Below, piece by piece: positions 1-9,438 of a stretch of 31,980 nucleotides of DNA. The stretch is from the NCBI GenBank assembly GCA_900155495.1, contig FTLJ01000393.1:1-31980 (forward strand), written 5' to 3'. Both the position numbers and the translations under genes were made by a program. Below the pieces are notes generated by a model. It was not told the origin of the DNA. It saw nothing but the letters and a program-made list of their open reading frames with translations, and did not search any database. The DNA is from Porogramme epimiltina. Taxonomy: Eukaryota; Basidiomycota; Agaricomycetes; Polyporales; Polyporaceae. The number at the start of each line of letters is the position of its first letter. Position 1 is the first letter of the stretch.

Positions 1-1700
1 GTCGTGAACGGAAGGGAGCGGGGCCTGCGCGGAAGAGAAGAGGGGGGAAATGTGGGGTAGCGGGGTGAGGAGGGCGGGGTGGGTGGGGGACGGGGCCTAG
101 GAAGTGATGGAGATGCGCGGGGAGGAGGGGCGCATCGCGAACAGAGGAAGGGAGCGGGGTGGCGCGAGTGCGCGGAGGTATGTATACTCGCGCGACAGGC
201 CGACCGAGCTTCGACGCGCGCAGGCGTACGACACGGTACGACACCGCGCGCGCGCAAGGGGCCGCTCGCAGCCCAGCGCCGTCCAGCCCGCGGGAACAGC
301 AACGGATAGCCTAAATTGAAAGTCGCGCTTCTGATTGGGCCGGGGCGCGCGCGCCCCGTGACAGCCGCAAGATGGCACAGCGCGTCGACAGCCCCGCCCT
401 CGAAACAGAGCCAAGAGAATTGGGTCGCGGAGGGCGGAGGCGGACGTACCGAGGAAAGTGTACACTGGGCAGGTCGACAGCGGTCTCTCAGCAACGCGTT
501 CTGCTACGAGCGAGCCGGCGGGCGCAGCACTCACAGTATAGCGCCGCAGATGATGTCACCTCCGCCACTGGGCTCAGCGGGAAGTTGTTCTGGTTGCCGC
601 CAGTAGGCTGGGGCACGCTCGTCGGGGGGAAGGACGTCCTCGGCATTGTGAGGTGGGGGTCGATGTATGCGCGGGGGATGGGGGCCTAGAGGAGCTGGGA
701 GGAGGGCCTCGGTGCCAGCACAGCGCTCAAATGCAAAATGTGGCCTTCTCGACTCGTGCTAACTTGAGCATGCCGCCGACGCATGCATTTCGCCGTCCGT
801 GGAGACGTTCAGCGTTCCTCACGAACACCACTGACGTGCTTGAGATCTCCGCGCCCCCTAATAGCGCCGCAGCAGGACAATCCGGCGGAGAGCGAGAGAT
901 GCGGGAGCAGAACGTCAGATATACATCAGGCCGGTGGGAGCGTGCAGGGACGAGGGTGGCGCGTTCTCGAGGACGAATGGAGCAGGAGGGGTTTCGCGAG
1001 GAGGACGCACCCAGGCCGCGTACACGCTCGACGAATTGGTCTTGCTGCGACGGCGGCCGACGTGGGAGGGAGGACGCCTGGAAAGGGAGGGCGCTGGGCG
1101 GCAACGATCTCTGTGGGGAAAACAAAGGTCAGCAGCTGCAGGCGCAACGGACCTGAGAAGGGCCTCCGCAACACGGACGGCGAGGCGTGTGCACTGAACA
1201 CCCGCGGAGCCGCGACGATGCACGAAGTCTACGAGCAGCGGACGGGTTGGCGGTAGCGCTCTTGGCGCTCGCGACATACGGGATCTAGGTTCAGACCGCC
1301 CCTCACGAGCAGTTTACGCGGATCGAGGCTGGCTAATGGCCGTGGGAACGCCCTGGGCTCCCCAGACGCCTTTGCGGCGATGCACCTCGACGCGACCGCA
1401 GCCGTCTGCTCGACAACCGTCAACCCCGCTCCAGTTGTGTCCCACATGCATGAGAGCACCATCCGGCTGTCAAACAGCCAAGCTGTCTGGCAGTCAAACA
1501 GGAAAGTTTCACGGAATTTCATCTCTGAAGGTCTTCTGTAAGTCGGGATTGTTTCAGCACGACATACCCAGATAGGATAACAAGGGTGAGAGAGCTCCGA
1601 CTGTGGACACAACGGTACTCCGGGATACCATCATACAAGCACTTATCGTCCGTGGGAGGACCGAAGGGTATGAAACACACCCTTACAGCCCGGGTATACG
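1..1700. other. GC-rich region without a supportable gene
   Basis: Many overlapping frames are open here on both strands, but this follows from the GC bias. I see no conserved domain, no consistent exon-intron series and no likeness to the genes further right. There is a perfect 18-bp GC palindrome at 341-358 (CGGGGCGCGCGCGCCCCG) and, a few bases before it, an inverted CCAAT box (ATTGG, 334-338). The pair looks promoter-like, but no gene can be assigned to it. The region may be the flank of a gene left of the window. Confidence 0.4.
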
Positions 1701-1935
1701 TATCTCAAGACGAAAGGCGTCAGGTGACTGTAACGCGACACGAAAGAGCCTGCCCTAAGCTGGTTGGTGCCCATGCAGCCCGTTGGCACCAACCCAGTGA
1801 GCCTGTTGAAGACATGAATCGGTAGGCCGCCAGCCCAACGGTGCGTGCTACTCGCTGCAATGCTCTCCCAGAGTAGCGCTGTCCAATTGGTACGGCCTGT
1901 GTGTCAATATGCCAGCGTGTGGCATGCATTGAGTA
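1700..1935. repeat. E repeat, copy E0
   Basis: First of five dispersed copies of an intergenic block. The 40-bp core at 1719-1758 begins GTCAGGTGACT and ends AGCCTGCCCTAA. About 130 bases further on there is a second shared stretch, around CCAATTGGTACGG, then a shared GTGTCAATA...GCATTGA-like segment. Unlike the other copies it has no BNR_4 remnant on its left. The D block and HET gene 1 follow on its right, the same order (E then D then HET) as at the second HET gene. Confidence 0.75.
1762..1794. other. 10-bp inverted repeat (hairpin) next to the E0 core
   Basis: GGTTGGTGCC at 1762-1771 is answered by its exact reverse complement GGCACCAACC at 1785-1794, with a 13-base loop. The hairpin starts four bases after the E0 core. 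The other E copies lack it, so it is probably not a basic part of the element. Confidence 0.6.
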
Positions 1936-1939
1936 GAAA

Positions 1940-2825
1940 ATACAGCATCAGAAAAAAAGTCAGCAGCCCGTTGCACCCTCAGGCTAGGGCGGGTATGTTA
2001 ACGTTGGGCTCTGTAGTCACCAGAGCACGCCGTTTCAGCCACCTGATCACTGCAGCACCCTGTAGTCACCTAGCGCGCCGCTGCAGCCACCCAATTACTG
2101 TAGCATACTGTAGCATGCCATCGCGATGCAGTAAACCCTGCTGTGCTCCCTGGCAACCCCCAGGGTTGGTAGAGCCATGTAGTATAACATTGCTTAAGAG
2201 CAAAGCAGCCCTCAAGGTCAATAAGCCCTGCGGGAAGCTTGGGGAAGTTGCTCAATACTCATTGATAGTACTACAGCTGGTCCATGTGGTGGCGGTTCTC
2301 GCTTGCGCGGACAGTTCTTCATTCACTATAGAACTGAAGCCTGACTGTCATGGTAAATATACCAGCCCTTCACCCCATTGATTGAATCTGCCAGAAATGG
2401 CCCACTCTACTCAAGTACAGTGCATCCCACCTGCATCCCTGGGAAGCCGGCAGTACGTGGTGAAGTTGCAAGCCAGGCAGATTAAGAAACATACACGGCG
2501 CGAATGTCCTAGCAATCAAATATATTTGTTGAGAAGCAGCAGAGCCAAACTGTAATGGCCCAAGCGTGGTTCTTTAGGCGGGAATCACAGACGAGGAAAG
2601 CAGAGAAGGTGTTGATTTGGCGGAGAGCCTTGGAATGTCCTCCGAGGTAAGTACATGGTGCGTGCGTTGATTATTGGCATACTGATGTAAGGCGAGGGGA
2701 ACCAATGAGAGCGCTCGTCAGAGAAGCCAGGCTGCGGGCGTAGGATAGAGAACTTCATACGGAAAAGGGAATACAAAAAAATCAGAAACAAATCTAATCT
2801 AGAGAGCCGGTAAGGTGCGTAAGAC
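1940..2825. other. Extra non-coding segment between E0 and D1, possible insertion
   Basis: No gene is seen. At the second HET gene the distance from the E-block CGATTGGTACGG site to the D-block GCGATTCCGC site is about 480 bases; here it is about 960. The extra sequence is less GC-rich than its surroundings and contains the tandem repeat at 2011-2125. It looks like decayed mobile or repetitive DNA, but I found no terminal repeats or target-site duplication to name a family. Confidence 0.4.
2011..2125. repeat. Degenerate tandem repeat, period about 49 bp
   Basis: CTGTAGTCACC begins at 2011 and again at 2060. In both copies it is followed by a GC-rich stretch, CAGCCACC, and an ATCACTG/ATTACTG motif. 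A third, partial start (CTGTAGCATGCC) lies at 2108. The copies differ at several positions, so the array is old. Confidence 0.65.
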
Positions 2826-2829
2826 CTAG

Positions 2830-3215
2830 AGGCCATTACAGTCGAGTGTAACAAGCGCGCGATTCCGCGCCTACGCATCGGCCCTATTCGGGATGGGGAT
2901 TGTCCCTCGAGGTTGACCTCCCGCCCGTGTCAAAGGGCCCGCATGGCTGTATTAAACACACAGAGGGTATCCCCAGGTCGAGGTTCGAGGTCGCACAGAA
3001 CTTAGAAGTGTCGTGGGCATATTGTTTGCGCAGAACGCCGACTATTATGCTGTGAGGCGGACCTGAGGCCTGAGGGCTGGTCATCGAGGGACGAGGTCGG
3101 ACGGGGATAGTAGTGCGTATGAGACAATCATGTTGAGGGGCACAAAGCGTTGGCCGCGGGAGAGACCTCCAATGTACAAGAGGGGTTTTGGCTTGTTAGA
3201 GGGGCATTCTTTGCG
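2830..3215. repeat. D repeat, copy D1
   Basis: Homologous to 8,862-9,430 and 14,865-15,475. Shared landmarks are the GCGCGATTCCGCG segment near 2,850, TGTCCCTCGAGG near 2,900, the GGGTA(T/C)CCCC(A/C)GGTCGAGGTTCG segment near 2,970 and GAGGGGCATT near 3,200. All three copies lie just beyond the 3' end of a minus-strand HET gene. Homology stops near 3,210, where unrelated AT-rich sequence starts. On the minus strand the D blocks may carry the remains of another gene, which I do not recognise. Confidence 0.7.
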
Positions 3216-3475
3216 CCGCAGCTGAGTGTTGGAACATTACATTACGTAACGCTAAAAGTCGAGTCACGTCGTGTTGTAGCTCACCGGCATTTTCCGTTTA
3301 AAATTTTTGTTACCGTATATAAGGTGCTTACGTACGATTTGTTTACCTTATGCGTTTGCCTTTGGCTACCATCACTACCACCTCGCCCCGCTTCCNNATC
3401 ACGTTCCCCACGCCCGTCCGCCGTCCGCTCCGCCCGCCGTCTGCCCGCCGCGGGCTCAAGAAATTCTTCAATTGA
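3215..3475. other. Unrelated insert with a two-base assembly gap
   Basis: At the other minus-strand HET genes the D block runs almost straight into the HET stop codon. Here some 260 bases intervene: first AT-rich (3,230-3,360), then CT-rich, then the undetermined bases at 3396-3397, then a very GC-rich stretch to about 3,470. The abrupt composition change at the Ns suggests a join or a collapsed repeat such as a transposon. The insert lies where the C-terminus of HET gene 1 should end. Confidence 0.55.
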
Positions 3476-5677
3476 GGACGATGCTGAGGGCGATGGGATA
3501 ATAGTCTCCAATGGATGTGCCGAGTGGAAAATGTCTACCTCCAGCCTACTAGCGACTGGATCTGCGGGATCGAACTTCTTCACGGGTCGAACCCGAATGG
3601 ACAGCCCATTCTCACATCTTCTCGGAGTCGGCCATTTTGTCCACTCGGGATGCTTGTGAATGTGGGTCGGCTCTAGATGATCGTCATAGCAGGAGTGGAG
3701 GGGCGTGAATGACTCTAACTCTGGGCATTGATGATCGTTCGTGTAGTAGTCGATAACAGCATAATGCTTCGTAACTCGGTCGTGGGGCTCGGATGTTCTA
3801 TGGGTAGTGGTTATATCGTCTCCGTTTTCAGCGGATCCTGGCATGATGCAAAGACCAAGCGCGACCGTCACCCACTGGCAGGACTTCCGGCTCTGATCGG
3901 ATAGATTGATTATCGGATGGTCTAACTTGCAGAGTAGAACAACTGGGGATGAGCCTGTCCGAGTCCAAGGTAGGAGTGGGATTTGTATGTCCGACAACAC
4001 AAAACCTGGTCTATCTTCCCACGTATTCGGCTGAAGTCCTGTTGGCAATGGCAGCTCGTACGGACTCTCTGGAGATGCTGCCTTAAGACGAGAAATCTTC
4101 ACATAAGGTTCAACTTCAATTCTTTCCTCGCGATAAGCAGGCTTCCGAAAAGATATGTAAATTTCCCGTGACTTCCATTTCAGCTTGGATGCCAGCTCTG
4201 CGCTGATTTGCATATAATGACTGCCCATCGGCCATGAACAATAGTATAATATATCTGGTTCTTGAAGCTGTGTTCCCGTGGTTTCACTGACTTGTCGAAG
4301 ATTGAGACAAAGTAGTTTCTGTGAGGTGTTTATACGTTGACGAGAGCATCCTAGAAACGCAAGATAGCGTCCTGAGGTGACCTTGAACAGAGGGAGCGTG
4401 GTGCGAATGCCGAACGGTGTGACGGTGAAGGTGATGACTCCAGTGGGCAATTTCTTTCTCTATCAAAGGCACGAACAAGTGTTATTCATTCAACATATAC
4501 ACACGCGAGTTGGAACAACCAATAAACGGCTCACCTGCGAGTCATTCGCAGTATATCCTACGTCAATATGGTTTGAGCTCCAGAAGTCTCCTGGTGAGTC
4601 AGCGAATGCGTGTGCTGGGGGCTCGTGCCAGTTTCCGCGCGACAACACCACGAGTGCGGCCTTGTCCTCAGCTTCAAAGGACCATCCCCATAAAAGCCAG
4701 CTTGGATCAGCAGAATACTTCACAATCTCTTCTTGAAGGCGATAGAACGCATTTCGTCCCTCCCCATAGATTGTCGGCATGTTGACCCCGAATATCCCAA
4801 GAAGACAATAGGCCTCATCCTCGACCCGGGTGGTCTTGCGACTCGTGGCCCAGGACATGCGAGTAGCAACGCTCATTTCCGAGAAGTCTTTTTGTAGACG
4901 CAAGACGCTGGCTGGGATTTTTGTCGCACCCTCGAGCTCGTCCGCAAGCGTGTGCTTGTTCCCTAGGAGTTTCCAATCGTGCGACATGAAGAGAACCTTA
5001 AGGGGCGCCAGGAGCTCCTGGAGAGTCCATCCACGTTTGTGCCATTGGCTTTCCCAGAATTCCGAGTGGCGATGGTAGATAGAGTCTTCAATTGTAAATA
5101 CATCGGCAAGATAGACGTAGCAGACACCAGAGAGTGAGTAATAACGGAACATGGAGTTGATTGCCTCGGATAGCTCTGTGCTACTCGTCTTGTCAATGCA
5201 ACATGTATCCGACCACGCCCATCGGAACCCATCCTTCTCTGCCTGGATGAGGAAGCCGCGTATCTTGGGCGAGAGGAGATCGCGCGGGGAGATCGCGGGG
5301 GGCCGGCCGGCGGCTGTGTCGGGCAGGGGTGGTAGTGGGGTAGCCGAAGACTCAGCGACAACGGAAGTGGGGTGTTGACGTTGAGATCCTGACTCGAGTT
5401 GGTCGACCTTTTGCAATAGAGCACCCAGTGCACTGTCCAGTCTCTGTATGGTTCTTTGCTGTTGCACTAAGACGTCCGTCAGGTTTCCCCCGCTTAAAGG
5501 TGTCGTGTTGGATAAGTTGTTCTCGCGGCACAAGCTGGAAGCATATTGTACTTTCTGGAACGTGTCCTCCTCCTCGGGTCTTCCCCAAACATGCGACAGG
5601 ATGGCATACCCTCCTGGGACTTTGTCCGGGTCATGGAAGTAGCGTAGGGCAGCAGTCTTCGTGTTGAGTAGCCACAT
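3281..5677 (-). CDS. HET-domain protein, paralogue 1 (3' end uncertain)
   Basis: A heterokaryon-incompatibility (HET, PF06985-type) protein, a class that triggers growth arrest or cell death on non-self contact. Exon 1 is 5677-4535 and exon 2 starts at 4459; the 75-bp phase-0 GT-AG intron joins Gln to Arg-Lys-Lys-Leu-Pro. HET signatures are YAILSHVWG (24-32), DTCCIDK (157-163) and RGWTLQELLAP (215-225), followed by the usual ATRMSWA and GVNMPTIYGEG block (about 271-307). An atypical insertion between the first two motifs holds a coiled coil (about 66-96). Exon 2 encodes the shared C-terminal part (GIRTTLPLF, LKWKSREIYIS, PAYREE). The start MWLLNTKT is shared by all four paralogues. After RLEVDIF (near 3,525) the frame runs into unrelated sequence and across Ns, so the listed stop is only nominal; the true C-terminus may be lost or misassembled. 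Otherwise the frame is intact. Confidence 0.85.
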
Positions 5678-5681
5678 TGCG

Positions 5682-5740
5682 CTAGGAAATGGATAGATAG
5701 TTGAGGAGCGGAGCGGATGAGGCAGATCACCAACGTTTAC
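5682..5740 (-). other. Candidate 5'-UTR intron of HET gene 1
   Basis: On the minus strand GTAAAC (from 5740) to CTAG (to 5682), 59 bp, ends four bases before the ATG. Equivalent 54-59-bp GT-AG segments stand at the same distance from the ATG in all four HET paralogues, although the sequence between has diverged. Confidence 0.5.
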
Positions 5741-5779
5741 CTACTGTATTCTCCTAGATCTTGATACGCCGAGTTTTCG

Positions 5780-6200
5780 CAGGACGGTGGGATCGGGTGA
5801 TGGACACGCGTACAGGAGTGTTGCTCTATGTTCACCGAGAGGACAACAAGCAAACAGAGGGGGCCGATGTTTGGCGAGAGCAATTTGGACGAAAGGGAAC
5901 AGAGCTGAAGCTGTGACAGATCTGATAAATAGCGCGATCATTCTAAACCGAGCTCATGCGCATGTCAGCTGCGCGTCTAAGAAGAAATGTGAGCTCGGCG
6001 TCATTGGTCAATCTAGCCCATCCACCCAGGGCTGCGACATGATGCGTTTCGTCAATGTACGCTGACAGTGTGGATTCCATCATCCATGCAAGTGCTCGCA
6101 GTTTTCAGGGGATTGCGCGGCATGAGTAAGGTGTGCTATAGCATATACACGCAGAAGAACATCCAGGGCCTTCAGCGTGAACGTATGCTCCGTCGCGCGC
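5780..6200. repeat. F repeat, copy F1, upstream of HET gene 1
   Basis: Non-coding stretch homologous to 17,820-18,220 upstream of HET gene 3 and in part to 14,400-14,560. Shared segments include GGCTGCGACATGATGCGTTT near 6,030, TAAGGTGTGCTA near 6,127 and CTGATAAATAGCGC near 5,920. It separates the HET promoter from the 3' end of the upstream BNR_4 remnant and presumably carries the HET promoter. No gene is seen in it. Confidence 0.6.
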
Positions 6201-6204
6201 CACT

Positions 6205-8250
6205 CAAAGTAAGGTCGACTACTTGTACTATCGTCTCGTTCACCAGGAACTCGCGCAGCATGCCTGCTTCCGCGCGACGGTGCCGGCAGAACAACAGCAC
6301 CCCACTGGCGCCTCCTACATCACCTCCCGGTCGCAAATGCGGCCCATGGTGGTCCTTTGGAGGATGCTGAGTGCGGCCAAGTTCGCGCGTTCGACGGAAG
6401 GGGCAGCAGCAGCCCATGCGCGGCGGAGCGATCGCCTTGTCGCGCTTTCCGACCATGGTGTTGATGCCTGTTACGTTGTTCGCTCTGTGTGTGTGTTGGG
6501 GGGGGGGGTGCGCGAGCGCTGTACGTCTCCGGGGTGTGCTCGTGCTCGGCCATTAGTGGTCACTGCTGCGTGCGCGCGTGAGCGTGTCAGCTTGTGTAAG
6601 CTTAGTGAGAGTAAGTGGTACACATACACCATTGCTCGACGCTGATCTTGTTCTCGCAGTTCAGGACGTGCAGCTGGCCTCTGCTGTCGATTGTTTGCGC
6701 TTCCTGGTTGAGGATTCCGTTGGATGCCCATAAGCGTGCGCGTGTGTCAGCGTCGCAAGCCTCGGACGGCGTTAGCGGTAAGACTATGCGCACCCGTGCT
6801 TTGGGGTATCAAACATCGTCATCCCGGCAGACGGGTCCGATTAGCTCCTGCTCGATCATGTTCGCGATCGTCTTGGTCAAGTTGTTGAGACACGTTGCGC
6901 AGACGTCTATGCTAAGTGCGAAGGTAAGATCGTGGTTCTAGGGAGAACAGTGGTCAGATGGAGAAGCACGTCAAGAGCGCATATACACTTGACGAATAGC
7001 ACGAGGAAGGGTAAAAACTCCCCTCTACCCATCAAAGAACCATCTCTTAGTGCACCCAACATCATGATGGACGAGAGAGAAACTGGGCGCCTTGGCACTA
7101 TTCATTACAGGACAGTCTATTGTACCCACATTTTCACCGGCCTCGATGGCTACATCTTTACTAGCGTCGTTATTATATTATAGTATGCCCTCAGGGTACA
7201 TTGGCCTCGAGCGTTCGAGCTAAGGGTGATGCCTCTTACCAGGTCGCCATGAGGTTGCCCCGGTGATCGAAGTGTTGATATATCTGCAAGCGTTTGGGTT
7301 TTGGCCGACAAAATACACATATGTTGACTCACTGTTCACACCTAAGAGGTACCTTCCAATCTGAGTCCATTCTTTGTGTGGGGCATACTGGTAAAGCCAG
7401 TCGTCGCGGAGACCAGACCGCCCGACGCACAACGAAGCCCGCGCCGGTGCTGTTTCTCTGCACCGTGGAGGGCACGGAGAGGAAGCGGGGATAAGTAATG
7501 CTGATAAAATAAACAGACTTGTCCAGGGACTCGGACCCGGGAAGGCGGTCCTAGAAGAATAGAGGAGTACCGTAACATGCCAACACAAGAGTGTCAACAC
7601 ACCAGACCTGAACCGAAGAGGTTGGACGATCGTGTAGCTTTCGTCAGATTCGTTGCGCCCCAATCTTTGAGACGCGATAGTGGGGATGCTGTCACGTTGG
7701 TCAAAGCCCACATGAAGAGAGCCATTTGAATACTGGGCCCGTTCATTGGGCTGGATGTGTCGTTTGTGGTGTGGTTCGAGGAGGAGTATGGATGGGAGAG
7801 ACAGATTGAGATGCTAAACACGGCGGATGACTGAGGTGTACAGGAAAAACGCAGAGATAAACACACGTATTGTGACCATCACCGTCCGCCTGCCAGAACG
7901 TCTCCGAACAGGTCTTATCGCCCGACAGAGCCCTCCTTGACGGGCTGGAATGCCCAACGGCGTTGTCCGCGGCCGTGACGTAGAACGCCGCCCATTGGTA
8001 GCCTAAGCAACTTGCCACGGGTCAGCACGCGTCCTGCCCGCAGCACGGCTCACCATTGAACGTAACGAGCGTGGCCTGGTGGTACGATTCGCCGTTGAGC
8101 TGATTGACGGTGCGGGTAGTCTGGTTGAGGGCGGACATGCTGATCGTGCACAAGCTGGAAGCGTAGGTTCTCACAGCGATGTGCGGGAACAGGGCGTCAT
8201 CTTAAGCGGGGAGCAACGAGCAATGGGATGTTGGGGACCACCCTGTGCGC
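6205..8250 (-). pseudogene. Decayed BNR_4-type secreted protein gene, copy 1
   Basis: Translating the minus strand piecewise recovers the order of a BNR_4 (PF15892-like) beta-propeller protein. The pieces are TVNQLNGESYHQATLVTFNG (about 8,115-8,054), then a 51-bp intron at 8053-8003 restoring GYQWAAFYVT, DGHNT near 7,880, NGSLHVGFDQRD near 7,690, DDWLYQYAPHKEWTQIGRYL near 7,400-7,340, FDHRGNLMATW near 7,250, ILNQEAQTIDSRGQLHVLN near 6,700, and VNETIVQVVDL at about 6,245-6,212. Several pieces need frame changes, and the signal-peptide region contains a stop, so the gene is dead. A poly-G tract near 6,500 falls between the pieces. The original product was probably secreted and carbohydrate-active; the family call is from remembered family patterns, not a search. 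Confidence 0.7.
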
Positions 8251-8279
8251 CGCGCCGGTGGCTTTTTGGACCAGAGGGA

Positions 8280-8620
8280 GCATCAACGAGCGAAATGGCG
8301 GGACGTGGGGTTTGTGTGCACGGGCAGAAGAGAGAAGTGTGGCCTAGTCATGACCACAAGTCTGCTGAACGTCGTAGCCAGAGAACGAGATGGCCCTGAA
8401 AAACGGCGGGGTCAGGTGACTGCAACGCGACACGAAACAGCCTGCCCTAACCTCTACTAGCGCCCACGATGCTCGCCCACCCGAGATCGGAGGCACAGAT
8501 CAGTGGACCATCCGCCTCAGAACAGTGTGCACCACCCATCGGAACCGTTTTACAAAGGGGTGCCGTCCGATTGGTACGGTGCGTGTCAAAACGTGCATGC
8601 GTTTGAACGAGGTCTCGGTC
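8280..8620. repeat. E repeat, copy E1
   Basis: Lies directly upstream of BNR_4 remnant 1 (minus orientation). The 40-bp core is 8411-8450. Left of the core is the shared block CAACGAGCGA...GAAGAGAGAAGTGTGG...GTCTGCTGAAC (8,285-8,370). Right of it are ACTAGCGCCCAC and CGATTGGTACGG. Since it sits 5' of the BNR_4 gene in two full copies, it may have been that gene's promoter region. Confidence 0.75.
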
Positions 8621-8861
8621 TCGCAACAGTATGACCTCTAGAATAGAACTGACAGCTATGCAATTTATAGATATCCAATCACATGTTGAACACTATCTGT
8701 ATCTCTAGCTACTTGGGTATAGTATGTGACATGCTGAAGCTCTGAAACTCGCCGCATGTGATCAAGAAAGAATGGGATAATAAGGAACTCAACAAAGATC
8801 GGACACATCTTGCCATGCTCCCCTCTAACGCTCCCTGCTCGGAAAATCTTCGTGCATATCT
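8621..8861. other. Short spacer without features
   Basis: AT-richer non-coding sequence between E1 and D2. I see no gene, repeat or motif in it beyond an ordinary ATAGATAT stretch. Confidence 0.4.
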
Positions 8862-9430
8862 CCTATCCCGAGATGTGGTCCTTTGATCTCGCGCACCCTC
8901 CGAGTGTTGCATAACTTGTTTTATCCCCTGGAACTCGTGGCCATACAGGCGCACACGGGCACATGGTCCCGGCTCCTTCACCTCGAATTTGTATAGTCCT
9001 TGGTCGATGGAAACGAAACTCGGCTAGTATCTGGCGCGGAACACGAGCGTAACAGGCCCGCGATTCCGCACGCACGCCCCGGTGGTCTGGAGGATGACTA
9101 TCCTCTTGAAAATGACCTCCTCCTGTGCTGGGGGACCTGTAAGGCTGTTCTTGACACGCGGAAGGGTACTCCCCGGTCGAGGTTCGTACGCGCGAGGTGG
9201 CGCGGCAGTGTCACCGTGGGCATGTTGTCCGCACGGAACGTAGGTCATGTTGCCAGCCGGACGTCCTGTCCGCGCGCCGGAATGGGGTGGGACGTGGATG
9301 GTTAGACAGTTACGTGGAGGCCCGGGGCCACGAGGCGTTAGTGATAATGGAGAAGGTCACAATGGCACAGCAGGCGTTTCGGCCTGTAGGAAGGGCATTG
9401 TCCGCATCTGACGAGGATGAGGACGACGTG
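8862..9430. repeat. D repeat, copy D2
   Basis: Homologous to D1 and D3; it starts at a shared CTATCCCGAGATGTGG and ends at GAAGGGCATTGTCC just short of the HET gene 2 stop. On the minus strand the pieces RNRGPVTLVFRARY (about 9,070-9,027) and CARVRLYGHEFQG (about 8,960-8,925) look like coding sequence. D3 has a matching ARVRLYNHDV. The source gene is unknown to me; the frames are broken, so this is probably a gene relic. Confidence 0.65.
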
Positions 9431-9438
9431 TGCGTCTT

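Noticed and set aside
97..1277. Several 90-165-codon open frames on both strands at the left end
   Set aside because: They overlap one another in most frames, share no exon structure and resemble no protein I know.
6490..6515. TG run and poly-G tract
   Set aside because: Simple sequence inside a pseudogene; no sign of function.
7220..7711. 163-codon minus-strand frame as a gene of its own
   Set aside because: It consists of exon and intron pieces of BNR_4 remnant 1 read through in one frame; DDWLYQYAPHKEWTQIGRYL is only one exon of that gene.
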